Origin: Massilia niastensis DSM 21313
GTDB taxonomy: Bacteria; Pseudomonadota; Gammaproteobacteria; Burkholderiales; Burkholderiaceae_D
DNA: 35,513 nucleotides
Direction of reading: 5' to 3'
Assembly: GCF_000382345.1 (NCBI RefSeq)
Contig: NZ_KB908131.1
Location: 1 to 35,513, forward strand
Shown: positions 1 to 7,309 of the stretch, in pieces
How the letters are laid out: the number at the start of each line of letters is the position of its first letter
Position numbering within the stretch: the first letter of the stretch is position 1
Translations under genes and position numbers: made by a program
Notes under the pieces: model-generated
Told to the model about the DNA's origin: nothing
What the model saw: only the letters and a program-made list of their open reading frames with translations
Database searches by the model: none

Positions 1-202
1 ACTTGTCTTCCGAGGTCCATTCCTCGGCATTTTTCCCACTACCTGGCACCGCTGTTCCTTGATTACGAAGTTGACGGCGCCAAGTATAAAGGGTCTGCTC
101 CGTGATCCCGCTCTCGCGGGCCAGCTCCGACACCGGCCTGTTCTGCGGCGGCATCATCTGCCGCAACAGCGCTTCTTTCCGTTCTGCTGAATACTGCTTC
201 AC
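1..202 (-). CDS. IS3-type transposase OrfA, N-terminal part (runs off the window)
   Basis: Reading the minus strand from a GTG at 202 gives an open frame to the window edge, beginning VKQYSAERKEALLRQMMPP and continuing with SELARESGITEQTLYTWRRQ. This is the helix-turn-helix pattern of IS3-type OrfA proteins, which bind the element's ends; the TLYTWRR stretch is the recognition helix region. About 67 residues are visible and the rest lies outside the window. The start is inferred: GTG is preceded by a weak GAGAG, and it lies 66 bp inside the putative element tip, as is usual for IS3 elements. The family assignment is by recognition of the motif only. Without the downstream integrase ORF I cannot say whether the element is intact. 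Confidence 0.6.
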   Translation of the reverse strand, partial: MKQYSAERKEALLRQMMPPQNRPVSELARESGITEQTLYTWRRQLRNQGTAVPGSGKNAEEWTSEDK

Positions 203-268
203 ACGATCTCTCTTGCCCGTCCCCGATATCGTTTTACTTCATCAGGTGACGCGACAACTATTCTGACA
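1..268 (-). mobile_element. Terminal portion of an IS3-like insertion sequence
   Basis: The OrfA-like frame is followed outward by TGTCAGAATAGTTGTCGCG read on the minus strand from position 268. That is a plausible IS3-family terminal repeat, since these begin with TG. The other end and the target duplication are outside the window, so the exact boundary is an inference. Confidence 0.45.
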
Positions 269-477
269 CCGGGGGCGAGCGCATCTATCTGATCCCAGTG
301 GCCGACTTCCCACTCACATCTACATCTGGCCATCTACACGCACACTACTAAAGTATGAGCAGTATGCACATTCATCATTAGCAGCAATGTTTGGGCTTTG
401 AGAAGAAATTCTGGGTCGGCTATGAACCTGCCCGGGCGTCCGCTTCCACGCCTAAGCGGAAGTTGACTGCTAGCGAG
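269..477. other. Gene-free remnant between two insertion sequences
   Basis: This is about 210 bp between the tip of the IS3-like element and the left repeat of the IS6 element. No credible gene is visible. It contains an inverted repeat CCGCTT...AAGCGG near 440-458. A dozen codons from 274 (GERIYLIPVADF) resemble the start of a LytTR DNA-binding domain, but the match is too short to call. The stretch is best seen as sequence scrambled by repeated insertions. Confidence 0.4.
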
Positions 478-1299
478 GGTTCCGTCGCATTAACGGAGCC
501 GTTGACGGGATCGGGTAGACTGTGGCGCCGAACACTCGACTATTCGACATGCTCAGCTTCAAACAGATGCGTTTCCCGGTCAACGTCATCCTGATCTGTA
601 TCCGCTGGTATGCGGTTTACCCGCTGAGCTACCGACACATCGAAGAGATGATGCAAAAGCGTGGTGTCTCGGTCGATCATTCCACGACCAACCGCTGGGC
701 GATCCGTTTCTTGCCAATGATTGAAAAGCTGTCCCGCCAGTACAAGCGCAAGGTGGGTAGCAGTTGGCGGATGGATGAGACCTACGTCAAGGTCAAGGGG
801 ACCTGGAAATATCTCTACCGTGCTGTCGACAAGCAGGGCAAGACTGTCGAATTTCTTCTGAAGGAACAGCGTGACATGGCCGCAGCCAGGCGCTTTTTCG
901 ACAAGGCCATGGCCCGGAACGGCGTACCGGACAAGGTGGCGATGGACAAGAGCGGCGCTAACAAAGGCTGCCATTGATGAGATCAATGGCAGCAGGAGTG
1001 TTCCGATCGCTGTACGCCAGGTGACATACCTCAACAACATCATCGAACAGGATCATCGCGCGATCAAGCGCGTGATGAGGCCGATGCTCAACTTCAAGTC
1101 ATTCAAGTCTGCCAGCAGTGTGCTCGCCGGCGTCGAACTCATGCACATGATCCGCAAGGAGCAGTTCGCGATTGACAGCGTCGGCACGATATCGTTCGCC
1201 GAACAATTCTATACGCTGGCACGACAGGTCCGTCCTGCATGAGGCGTCCTCGTCCCTGATGAGGGAAGCTCGACTTCGGCCTGCCAATGCAACAGAACC
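478..1299 (+). mobile_element. IS6-family insertion sequence (about 822 bp), decayed
   Basis: The transposase frame lies between GGTTCCGTCGCATT (478-491) and AATGCAACAGAACC (1286-1299). The second is the reverse complement of GGTTCTGTTGCATT, so the two ends match at 12 of 14 positions and resemble the IS6/IS26-type ends GGCACTGTTGCAAA. The length of about 822 bp is typical of the family. The 8 bp outside each end (CTAGCGAG and AGATAATC) differ, so no target duplication is present. This suggests a deletion or cointegrate resolution after insertion, or decay. The right end lies inside a small lipoprotein gene. Confidence 0.8.
522..1242 (+). pseudogene. IS6-family DDE transposase, frameshifted
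   Basis: This IS26-like transposase would catalyse replicative cointegrate formation. The first frame runs from 522 (GTG; ATG at 549 is the alternative) to a stop at 975-977. It holds the first catalytic Asp (WRMDETYVKVKG) and the second (VAMDKSGANK). The remainder, AAIDEINGSRSVPIAVRQV through the catalytic Glu (NIIEQDHRAIKRVMRP) to the stop at 1242, is in another frame. The break is at 963-965: AACAAAGGCTGCC is read where the family has AAC AAG GCT GCC, so one extra A separates the DD part from the E part. IS6 elements do not normally use programmed frameshifting, so this copy is most likely inactive. A sequencing error in the A-run cannot be excluded. Confidence 0.85.
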
Positions 1300-1463
1300 A
1301 GATAATCCGCTTCGGTTACGGGAACCAGGCCGTCCACCCTTGCCTGTTCCAATTCGGCCAGGACCCGGATGCGGGTTTGATCGTTTGCTGCGAGGTCATT
1401 GGTAGAGGCACAGCCGGACACCAGGGTAACAAGCACTGCAGCGACACAGAATTTCGTATTCAT
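1300..1463 (-). pseudogene. Small lipoprotein (DUF4148-like), 3' end lost to the IS6 element
   Basis: Read on the minus strand from ATG at 1463 (a GTG in frame lies at 1472). The protein starts MNTKFCVAAVLVTLVSGC, a lipoprotein signal peptide with lipobox VSGC. It continues through ASTNDLAANDQTRIRVLAE to an EADYLVLLHW stretch, where host sequence meets the IS6 right repeat. The pattern 'TR..V.AEL.QA..DGL.PV.EADY' resembles the small exported DUF4148 proteins common in Burkholderiales. Their function is unknown. The original C-terminus is missing and the frame now runs into transposon sequence, so this is a truncated gene. The family call is tentative; the truncation is clear from the repeat boundary. 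Confidence 0.5.
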
Positions 1464-1472
1464 ATCGTTCAC

Positions 1473-1859
1473 TAATTTTCAGAAGCTTAGAGGGACAGAT
1501 CGGCCAATGGCTTGATCCACAGCTTTATTTTATCACTGAATAATACATTAATGAATTAAATCGAGGCAGTCCGTGGCGGACTACCATGGCGCACGCGTGA
1601 AGGGCGACACCGGTCGCCTTGGCTGCCCTCATCCTCGGGGAGTGGATCGATCAGTTATCGATACCCGGAAGGTATTAACAAGATACCAAAGCGGTGTTGG
1701 ACGCTGTTACGCATTCTTACTATCCTGCATTAATAAGGCGAAAAAATAGCTTTGCCTGACCGAAACCCATTTTCCTGCCTTCCCACCGCATCACCGATTT
1801 ATCCCAGCATGCAGCGCAGACTGCCGCCCCGACCATTCGGATCAATAAGAAAGCCACTC
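1473..1859. other. Intergenic region with two tandem hairpins upstream of the chemoreceptor
   Basis: No gene is supported in these 387 bp. Two perfect short inverted repeats stand 20 bp apart: AGTCCG-TGG-CGGACT (1568-1582) and GGCGAC-ACCG-GTCGCC (1603-1618). The stretch before them (1520-1560) is clearly AT-rich and the stretch after holds ATACC...GGTAT repeats near 1660-1690. The chemoreceptor promoter must lie here, but I found no convincing sigma-28 or sigma-70 consensus. Confidence 0.4.
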
Positions 1860-3491
1860 ATGAGACTATCCTTCCGCACAAAACTCTTCCTGCCTTTAAT
1901 GATCAGTTGGCTCTGCCTGCTGTCGGTCGTCACGGTCAATGCATTGCGCGACCGTACCCTCCGCATGGACGAGCGCAAGACGCAGATTGCCAACGCCGGC
2001 GATATGGCCATCTCGATCGTGAAGGAATACGCGGCCATGGCCAGTGCCGGCAAGCTCCCTGAAGCGGATGCGAAACAACAGGCGCTGGAGCGCATCAAGG
2101 CCTTGCGCTATGGGGAAACGGGTTATCTGCTGGTGATCGATTCCCAGCGGATGCTCATGCATCCGATCGCGGCGAACCTCGTCGGCAGGAGCGTTGGCGA
2201 CATCAGGGATGCCGAAGGCCGTCAGATGTGCCTGGACGCCCTGAACGTCGCCAAGGAAGCGGGCAATGGCTATACCTACTTCTTGTGGAACAAGCCGGGA
2301 GCGGCGGCGCCCGAGCAGAAAATCTCCTACAACGTCTATTACCGACCGTGGGACTGGACGGTCATGACCGGCCTCTACACCGGTGACGTGGACGCGGCGT
2401 TTCGCACATCGGTGCTCGAATCCTTGGGCGTGCTCGTGATTGCTGGCCTGGCGCTTTCGGTCCTCGTGGCGGCGATCGTGCGCAACATCGAGCGCTCACT
2501 CGGGGGCGCTCCCGAACATGCGGTTGCGCTTGCCCGCCGTATCGCGCAGGGCGACCTAGGGTGCGCCATCGAGATCCGGCCAGGCGACAGCACCAGCCTC
2601 ATGGTCGCCATGAAGGCCATGCGCGACGCCCTTGCCGGCATCGTCGGCCGGGTGCGGGAAGGTACAGCGACGATCGCCAGCGCATCCTGCCAGATCGCCG
2701 CCGGAAATATCGACCTGTCGTCCCGCACCGAGGAGCGTGCCGCGACGCTGGAAGAGACCGCGTCCTCGCTGGAAGAACTCACGTCGACGGTGCAGCAGAG
2801 CGCCGATCATGCGCTCCAGGCCAATGCGCTGGCGCGCTCGGCATCGGAGGTGGCGCTGCGCGGGGGCGAGGTCGTGTCGCACGTCGTGGACACGATGGCC
2901 TCGATCAATGCGTCGTCGAAGAAGGTCGTCGACATCATCGATGTGATCGACGGCATCGCATTCCAGACCAATATCCTGGCCTTGAACGCGGCGGTCGAAG
3001 CAGCGCGTGCCGGCGAGCAGGGCAGGGGTTTCGCCGTGGTCGCCGCCGAAGTGCGCAACCTCGCCCACCGTTCGGCCGCCGCCGCCAGGGAAATCAAGTC
3101 CCTGATCGACGACTCGGTCGAGCAAGCGGATGCCGGCGCCATGCTCGTCAACCAGGCTGGCGCCACGATGAAGGACATCCTCGACAGCGTTGAGCGGGTG
3201 ACGGCGATGATAGGCGAGATCACGGTGGCGGCACAGGAGCAGACCGTCGGCATCGAGCAGATCAACCAGGCCATGAGCCAGATGGATCAAGTCACCCAGC
3301 AAGACGCGGCGCTGGTCGAGGAGGTCGCAGCGACGTCCGAATCGATGCAGCACCAGGCTGCGGAACTCGCGGGAGTCGTCAGCATGTTCAAGCTCGCGGA
3401 TGGCGGCACACTGCCTGCGGCCCAGGCGTCGGCATCGGTTCCGACCAAGCGCACCGGATGGCAAGTCCGGGTCGGCCCTCTGCTGCGTTAG
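1860..3491 (+). CDS. Methyl-accepting chemotaxis protein with single Cache (sCache_2) sensor
   Basis: This is an inner-membrane chemoreceptor that passes periplasmic ligand binding to CheA/CheW. In the 543-residue protein from ATG 1860 (preceded by AAGAAAG) there is TM1 (about 8-27) and a periplasmic domain (about 35-180) with the sCache_2 pattern YGETGYLLVID, MLMHP, NGYTYFLWNKPG and WDWTVMTGLY. These are followed by TM2 (about 187-207), HAMP, and a signalling domain whose hairpin tip IDGIAFQTNILALNAAVEAA lies near 363-382. The frame stays open upstream to 1752, but those 36 residues are low-complexity, Pro-rich and would precede the first membrane segment, so I chose 1860. There is no C-terminal NWETF-type CheR-binding pentapeptide. 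sCache_2 receptors often bind small organic acids. A role in taxis to aromatic acids is suggested only by the neighbouring operons. Confidence 0.9.
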   Translation: MRLSFRTKLFLPLMISWLCLLSVVTVNALRDRTLRMDERKTQIANAGDMAISIVKEYAAMASAGKLPEADAKQQALERIKALRYGETGYLLVIDSQRMLMHPIAANLVGRSVGDIRDAEGRQMCLDALNVAKEAGNGYTYFLWNKPGAAAPEQKISYNVYYRPWDWTVMTGLYTGDVDAAFRTSVLESLGVLVIAGLALSVLVAAIVRNIERSLGGAPEHAVALARRIAQGDLGCAIEIRPGDSTSLMVAMKAMRDALAGIVGRVREGTATIASASCQIAAGNIDLSSRTEERAATLEETASSLEELTSTVQQSADHALQANALARSASEVALRGGEVVSHVVDTMASINASSKKVVDIIDVIDGIAFQTNILALNAAVEAARAGEQGRGFAVVAAEVRNLAHRSAAAAREIKSLIDDSVEQADAGAMLVNQAGATMKDILDSVERVTAMIGEITVAAQEQTVGIEQINQAMSQMDQVTQQDAALVEEVAATSESMQHQAAELAGVVSMFKLADGGTLPAAQASASVPTKRTGWQVRVGPLLR

Positions 3492-3621
3492 ACCACACGC
3501 TAGGGCCCTGTCTGCCGGCGGCACGATGCGCCGGCTCGCTCGCAATCCGCCCTGCCGGTTGCTCGGCCCTATGCTTGCGCAGAAACCCACAGCCTATCCA
3601 GGCATCTATAGTCAACCCGCC

Positions 3622-3638
3622 CAGGTGCTGGGCACCTG
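3622..3638. terminator. Perfect hairpin CAGGTGC-TGG-GCACCTG, possible terminator
   Basis: A 7-bp GC-rich stem with a 3-nt loop lies about 130 bp after the chemoreceptor stop codon. No U-tract follows, so intrinsic termination is unproven. Confidence 0.3.
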
Positions 3639-3785
3639 TCATCACCACGACAGCAGTGATACCCATCGGCGACCACATCAAACCAGCTCGACCAAGCCAC
3701 TTAGTCCCGGCGTGCATAGCACGCTAGGAGCGAACGCTGACCGCTCCCTCCGCGTCCCGTTCTGAAAGCAGAGGCTATGTGATCA

Positions 3786-3808
3786 CATCATCCTTGGCCA
3801 GGATGATG
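3786..3808. terminator. Perfect hairpin CATCATCCT-TGGCC-AGGATGATG, possible terminator of the LysR gene
   Basis: A 9-bp perfect stem with a 5-nt loop lies about 100 bp beyond the stop codon of the minus-strand LysR gene. It could end either convergent transcript. There is no T-run on either strand. Confidence 0.35.
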
Positions 3809-3908
3809 GCAGCGGCATCTACACCAAGGTGCAGCAAAGCACGGTGCGAACGTTCGATCGGTGTTGCAGACGCATCCCGCCTGGAAATGTATCCAGTCAC
3901 GATAAGCT

Positions 3909-4823
3909 TTACAACACGTGCTTGACGTGGCTGATCCCGAGTTCGTCGTAGATTTCGTAGATCACTTCAAGCATGTTAACCAGTTCGGGCGTACGGTCCA
4001 TCTGGCGCACGCTGAAGATGATCGGCGAGACCGCCCCCGGATCGTCGAGCGTTTTGTAGACCACATCGGTCCTGACCATGCCCTGCAGGCTCTTGGGCAC
4101 GATCGCCACGCCCTGGCCGGCGCCGACCAGGCCGATGGCGATCTGCAGCTCGCGCACTTCGATCACCTTTTGCGGGAACAGCATCCGTTCGCGGAAGATC
4201 GCCAGCACCTGGTCGGCGAAGCTGGGACGCGGCTGCTTCGGGTAGACCAGCAGGGCTTCCTGCGTCACGTCCGACAGCCTGATCGGACCTTCAGTCTTCG
4301 ATAACCGGTGGCCGGCGGGAAGGGCCACGATTAGCGGCTCCTCGCGCAGCACAACGCGCCTGACGGCAGGGTCCTCGATCTTCAGGCGGCCGAAACCAAC
4401 GTCGATGCGACCCTCTTTCAGCGCCTGGATCTGCTCGATCGTGGCCAGTTCGTGGAAGCTGATGTCCAGCGTCTGGTAGCGTTCGCGGAAGCGCCGCACG
4501 ATCTCCGGAAGCAGGCCATACAGCGTGGAAGCGACGAAGCCGATCGCGAACTTGCGGTCGATCTTGCCGACGCGCTGGGTCATCGCTTTCAGGTCGGCCG
4601 CTTTGTCCAGCAATTCCTGCGCATGCGCATGGAAGAACTTGCCCGCCTCGGTCAGGCGCAGCGGGCGCGATCCCTTTTCGATCAACACCACACCGAGTTC
4701 TTCTTCGAGCTGCTGGATCTGCCGGCTCAGGGGCGGTTGCGCGATGTTCAGGCGCTCGGCCGCCCGGGTGAAATTTTTCTCATCGGCGACGGTGACGAAA
4801 TAGCGCAGATGGCGCAACTCCAT
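3909..4823 (-). CDS. catR: LysR-type regulator of benzoate/catechol degradation (BenM/CatR type)
   Basis: A 304-residue LysR regulator, transcribed divergently from catB, expected to activate the cat-ben operon in response to cis,cis-muconate and perhaps benzoate. The N-terminal winged HTH is family-typical (MELRHLRYFVTVADEKNFTR, then AQPPLSRQIQQLEEELG at about 28-44), followed by the periplasmic-binding-protein-like effector domain. Aligned by eye with my memory of Acinetobacter BenM, the muconate-contacting S99 and T128 and the secondary benzoate-site residues R160 and Y293 (Y292 here) are all present. As I recall, CatM differs at the last two, so this looks more BenM-like. Its ribosome-binding site AGGAGG (4828-4833 on the plus strand) lies inside the LysR operator, which predicts autorepression. 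Length is standard. Confidence 0.93.
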   Translation of the reverse strand: MELRHLRYFVTVADEKNFTRAAERLNIAQPPLSRQIQQLEEELGVVLIEKGSRPLRLTEAGKFFHAHAQELLDKAADLKAMTQRVGKIDRKFAIGFVASTLYGLLPEIVRRFRERYQTLDISFHELATIEQIQALKEGRIDVGFGRLKIEDPAVRRVVLREEPLIVALPAGHRLSKTEGPIRLSDVTQEALLVYPKQPRPSFADQVLAIFRERMLFPQKVIEVRELQIAIGLVGAGQGVAIVPKSLQGMVRTDVVYKTLDDPGAVSPIIFSVRQMDRTPELVNMLEVIYEIYDELGISHVKHVL

Positions 4824-4824
4824 A

Positions 4825-4839
4825 ATACCTCCTGGGTAT
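4825..4839. promoter_or_regulatory. LysR recognition site ATAC-N7-GTAT (BenM/CatR box, site 1)
   Basis: ATACCTCCTGGGTAT matches exactly the ATAC-N7-GTAT site known for BenM/CatM. Its centre (4832) lies about 65 bp upstream of the predicted catB transcription start, the usual place of a LysR recognition site. It begins 2 bp from the catR start codon and contains the catR ribosome-binding site. Confidence 0.8.
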
Positions 4840-4846
4840 GGAACTG

Positions 4847-4861
4847 ATACTAAATCGGTGT
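4847..4861. promoter_or_regulatory. Second LysR half-conserved site (activation site)
   Basis: ATACTAAATCGGTGT has the ATAC half intact and GTGT in place of GTAT. Its centre is 22 bp (two helical turns) from site 1 and about 43 bp upstream of the predicted start, where BenM-type proteins have their weaker activation site abutting the -35. Confidence 0.6.
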
Positions 4862-4890
4862 TGGACTGCGTGGTTTTTCGCGGATATCGT
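4861..4890 (+). promoter_or_regulatory. Predicted catB operon promoter
   Basis: TTGGAC (4861-4866) and TATCGT (4885-4890) are separated by 18 bp and lie directly downstream of the second LysR site. The imperfect -10 fits an activator-dependent promoter. The spacing to both LysR sites supports this choice; no transcript data are available. Confidence 0.5.
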
Positions 4891-4921
4891 AATCACACAT
4901 AACCGATTATATGGATTGAAT

Positions 4922-6031
4922 ATGATTCGCGAAATCGAAACGACGCTGGTGGATGTGCCGACGATCCGACCGCACAAGCTGTCCGTGGCAACCATGAACA
5001 CCCAGACGCTGGTCCTGGTCCGGATCCGCTGCGATGACGGCATCGAAGGCTGGGGCGAGGCTACCACCATCGGCGGTCTTGCTTACGGCGAGGAAAGCCC
5101 GGAAAGCATCAAGGCGAATATCGACACCCATATCGCCCCGCTGCTCGAGGGCATGGACGCGGGCCGTGTCGCCGTCGCGATGGCGAAACTCCGGAAGTCC
5201 GTCCAGGGCAACCGCTTCGCCAAGTGCGCGATCGAGACCGCGCTCCTGGACGCCCAGGGCCAGCGCCTCGGCGTGCCGGTCAGCGAACTGCTCGGCGGAC
5301 GGGTGCGCGACGCGCTGCCCTGCGCCTGGACCCTGGCCAGCGGCGATACGGCGAAGGACATCGCGGAAGCCGAAACCATGCTGGACAAGCGCCGCCACCG
5401 CATCTTCAAGCTCAAGATCGGCGCCCGCAGCGTGAAGGAAGACGTCGACCACGTGCTGGCGATCAAGCGCGCACTGGGCGAGCGCGCCAGCGTGCGGGTG
5501 GACGTCAACCAGGCCTGGTCCGAGCTCGACGCTGTGCGCGGCATCGCCGCGCTGGAAGCCGGCGGCATCGACCTGATCGAACAGCCGGTACGGGCCGACA
5601 ACCGTGCCGCGCTGCGCCGCCTGGCCGCGCGCTTCGATGTGGCGGTGATGGCCGACGAAGCCCTGCATGGTCCTGTGGACGCCTTCAACATCGCCCGCAT
5701 CGACGGCGCCGACGTGTACGCGGTGAAGATCGCCCAGAGCGGCGGCCTGTTCCCGGCGCAGCAGGTGGCCGCCGTGGCCCAGCTGGCGGGCATCGGCCTG
5801 TATGGCGGAACCATGCTGGAGGGCGGCATCGGCACCGCGGCCAGCGCCCACCTGTGCTCGACCTGGTCCGAGCTGGCCTGGGATACCGAACTGTTCGGCC
5901 CTTTGCTGCTGACCGAGGAAGTGCTGGAAGAGCCGCTGGTCTACCAGGACTTTGCGCTGCAGGTGCCGACTGGCCCCGGCCTGGGCGTGCGTATCGATAC
6001 CGACAAGCTGCAGCGCATGCGCCGCAAGTAA
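4922..6031 (+). CDS. catB: Muconate cycloisomerase
   Basis: CatB converts cis,cis-muconate to (+)-muconolactone in the catechol branch of the beta-ketoadipate pathway (cytoplasm). The 369-residue protein belongs to the enolase superfamily (MLE subgroup). The catalytic KLK pair is K163/K165, the metal ligands are D194 (VDVNQ), E220 (LIEQP) and D245 (MADEA), the general-acid/base Lys is K269 (VKIAQSGG), and E300 (TMLEGGIGT) follows. These are spaced as in Pseudomonas CatB, shifted by a few residues. I chose ATG 4922 because the protein then starts MIREIETTLVDVP, as family members do; the frame open back to 4838 would cross the operator and promoter. The Shine-Dalgarno is poor. It is the first gene of the cat-ben array. 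Confidence 0.95.
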   Translation: MIREIETTLVDVPTIRPHKLSVATMNTQTLVLVRIRCDDGIEGWGEATTIGGLAYGEESPESIKANIDTHIAPLLEGMDAGRVAVAMAKLRKSVQGNRFAKCAIETALLDAQGQRLGVPVSELLGGRVRDALPCAWTLASGDTAKDIAEAETMLDKRRHRIFKLKIGARSVKEDVDHVLAIKRALGERASVRVDVNQAWSELDAVRGIAALEAGGIDLIEQPVRADNRAALRRLAARFDVAVMADEALHGPVDAFNIARIDGADVYAVKIAQSGGLFPAQQVAAVAQLAGIGLYGGTMLEGGIGTAASAHLCSTWSELAWDTELFGPLLLTEEVLEEPLVYQDFALQVPTGPGLGVRIDTDKLQRMRRK

Positions 6032-6054
6032 GCAACGACACAAGGAGACCAGCC

Positions 6055-6345
6055 ATGTTGTTTCACGTCACGATGGAAGTCCAGCTTCCCGCCACCATGC
6101 CGCGCGAGCAGGCCGACCTGCTCAAGGCCGACGAAAAAGCCCTGGCGCAGCGCCTGCAGGAAGAGGGCAAGTGGCGCCACCTGTGGCGCATCGCCGGACA
6201 GTACGCCAACGTCAGCATCTTCGACGTAGCCGACAACGAGGAGCTGCACGCGCTGCTGATGTCGCTGCCACTCTTTCCCTATATGCAAATTGCAGTCACG
6301 CCGCTTTGCCGGCACCCGTCCTCTATCCGCGCCGACGACCGTTGA
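6055..6345 (+). CDS. catC: Muconolactone delta-isomerase
   Basis: CatC isomerises muconolactone to 3-oxoadipate enol-lactone. The 96-residue protein starts MLFHVTMEVQLPATMP and contains the family's ADEKALAQRLQEEGKWRHLW and SIFDV...LFPYM stretches; CatC monomers are about 96 residues and form a decamer. ATG 6055 is preceded by AAGGAGA (6041-6047). It follows catB by 23 bp and precedes catA by 32 bp, so the three are co-transcribed. Confidence 0.95.
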   Translation: MLFHVTMEVQLPATMPREQADLLKADEKALAQRLQEEGKWRHLWRIAGQYANVSIFDVADNEELHALLMSLPLFPYMQIAVTPLCRHPSSIRADDR

Positions 6346-6377
6346 GCGGATCCACCCAGACCAACAAGGAGACAAGC

Positions 6378-7298
6378 ATGACTCACCAAGAAATCGACCA
6401 ACTCGTAAAAACCTGGATCGTCGACTCGGCAATCCGCCCGGCTAATCCACGTGTGCAGGCAATTGTCCTGCGCCTTGTCAGCGACCTGTGCAAGGCGATG
6501 GAAGACCTGGACATCCAGCCGAGCGAATTCTGGACCGGCCTCGATTACCTGACCAATGCCGGCAAGGCGAACGAACTGGGCCTGCTGACCCCGGGCCTGG
6601 GCCTGGAGCGCTTCATGGACATCCGCGCCGATGAAGCCGAAGCACGCGCCGGCATCACCGGCGGCACCCCGCGCACCATCGAGGGCCCGCTGTATGTGGC
6701 CGGTGCGCCCGAATCGAAGGGCTTTGCCCGCCTGGACGACGGCACCGAGAGCGAGCAGGGCGAAGTCCTGTTCATGCAGGGCACCGTGTTCGATGCGCAG
6801 GGCAAGCCCCTGCCGGGCGCCAAGGTCGAGGTCTGGCACGCCAACCTGCTGGGGAACTATTCGTTCTTCGACCAGACCCAGTCGCCGTTCAACCTGCGCC
6901 GCACCATCATCACCGACGCCGCCGGCCGCTATCAGTTCCAGACGATCATGCCGAAGGGCTACGGCTGTCCTCCGGGCGGAAGCACCGCCAAGCTGCTCGA
7001 CCTGCTGGGCCGCCACGGCCAGCGTCCGGCCCACATCCACTTTTTTGTGAGCGCCGAAGGCCAGCGCAAGCTGACCACCCAGATCAACATCGACGGTGAC
7101 GAGTACCTGTGGGACGACTTCGCTTTCGCCAGCCGCGAAGGCCTGGTGCCGGCCATCGTCCGTGTGAGTGACCCAGCCGCTCTCGACGCCAAGGGCCTGG
7201 CCAAGCCGTTCGCCTCGATCGACTTCGATTTCCACCTGCACCAGGACGTCGCCGCAGCGCCGAGCGCCGAAGTCGAACGTCCGCGCGCCGCCGCCTAA
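6378..7298 (+). CDS. catA: Catechol 1,2-dioxygenase
   Basis: CatA is the intradiol ring-cleaving enzyme converting catechol plus O2 to cis,cis-muconate, the inducer of the LysR regulator. The 306-residue protein has the N-terminal helical dimerisation/linker domain (1-100) and the intradiol beta-sandwich. The non-haem Fe(III) ligands are visible as Y161 (GNYSFF), Y195 (PKGYGCPPGG), H219 and H221 (RPAHIHFF). ATG 6378 has AAGGAGA 4-10 bp upstream. The C-terminus ends in an Ala/Pro-rich tail (about 290-306) that looks dispensable. Placing catA between catC and benA puts catechol formation and cleavage on one transcript. Confidence 0.96.
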   Translation: MTHQEIDQLVKTWIVDSAIRPANPRVQAIVLRLVSDLCKAMEDLDIQPSEFWTGLDYLTNAGKANELGLLTPGLGLERFMDIRADEAEARAGITGGTPRTIEGPLYVAGAPESKGFARLDDGTESEQGEVLFMQGTVFDAQGKPLPGAKVEVWHANLLGNYSFFDQTQSPFNLRRTIITDAAGRYQFQTIMPKGYGCPPGGSTAKLLDLLGRHGQRPAHIHFFVSAEGQRKLTTQINIDGDEYLWDDFAFASREGLVPAIVRVSDPAALDAKGLAKPFASIDFDFHLHQDVAAAPSAEVERPRAAA

Positions 7299-7309
7299 AG
7301 GAGCCTGCC

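Larger units (their letters stand above)
3492..3908. other. Gene-free spacer between convergent chemoreceptor and LysR gene
   Basis: About 417 bp without a supported gene; the open frames here are short and show no recognisable protein. It contains two perfect hairpins (3622-3638 and 3786-3808), described separately. As the spacer between two convergent transcription units it is where both would be expected to terminate, but neither hairpin is followed by a T-run. Confidence 0.5.

Noticed and set aside
274..309. Codons reading GERIYLIPVADF that resemble a LytTR domain start
   Set aside because: Only about 12 residues match before the similarity ends; too short to call a gene remnant.
963..968. 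Programmed frameshift in the IS6 transposase
   Set aside because: IS6 elements normally encode one uninterrupted protein, and the site (AACAAAGG) is not a typical slippery heptamer such as A6G; a simple insertion or a sequencing error explains it.
1752..1859. N-terminal extension of the chemoreceptor
   Set aside because: The added 36 residues would precede the first membrane segment, have no family counterpart, and a better start with a ribosome-binding site exists at 1860.
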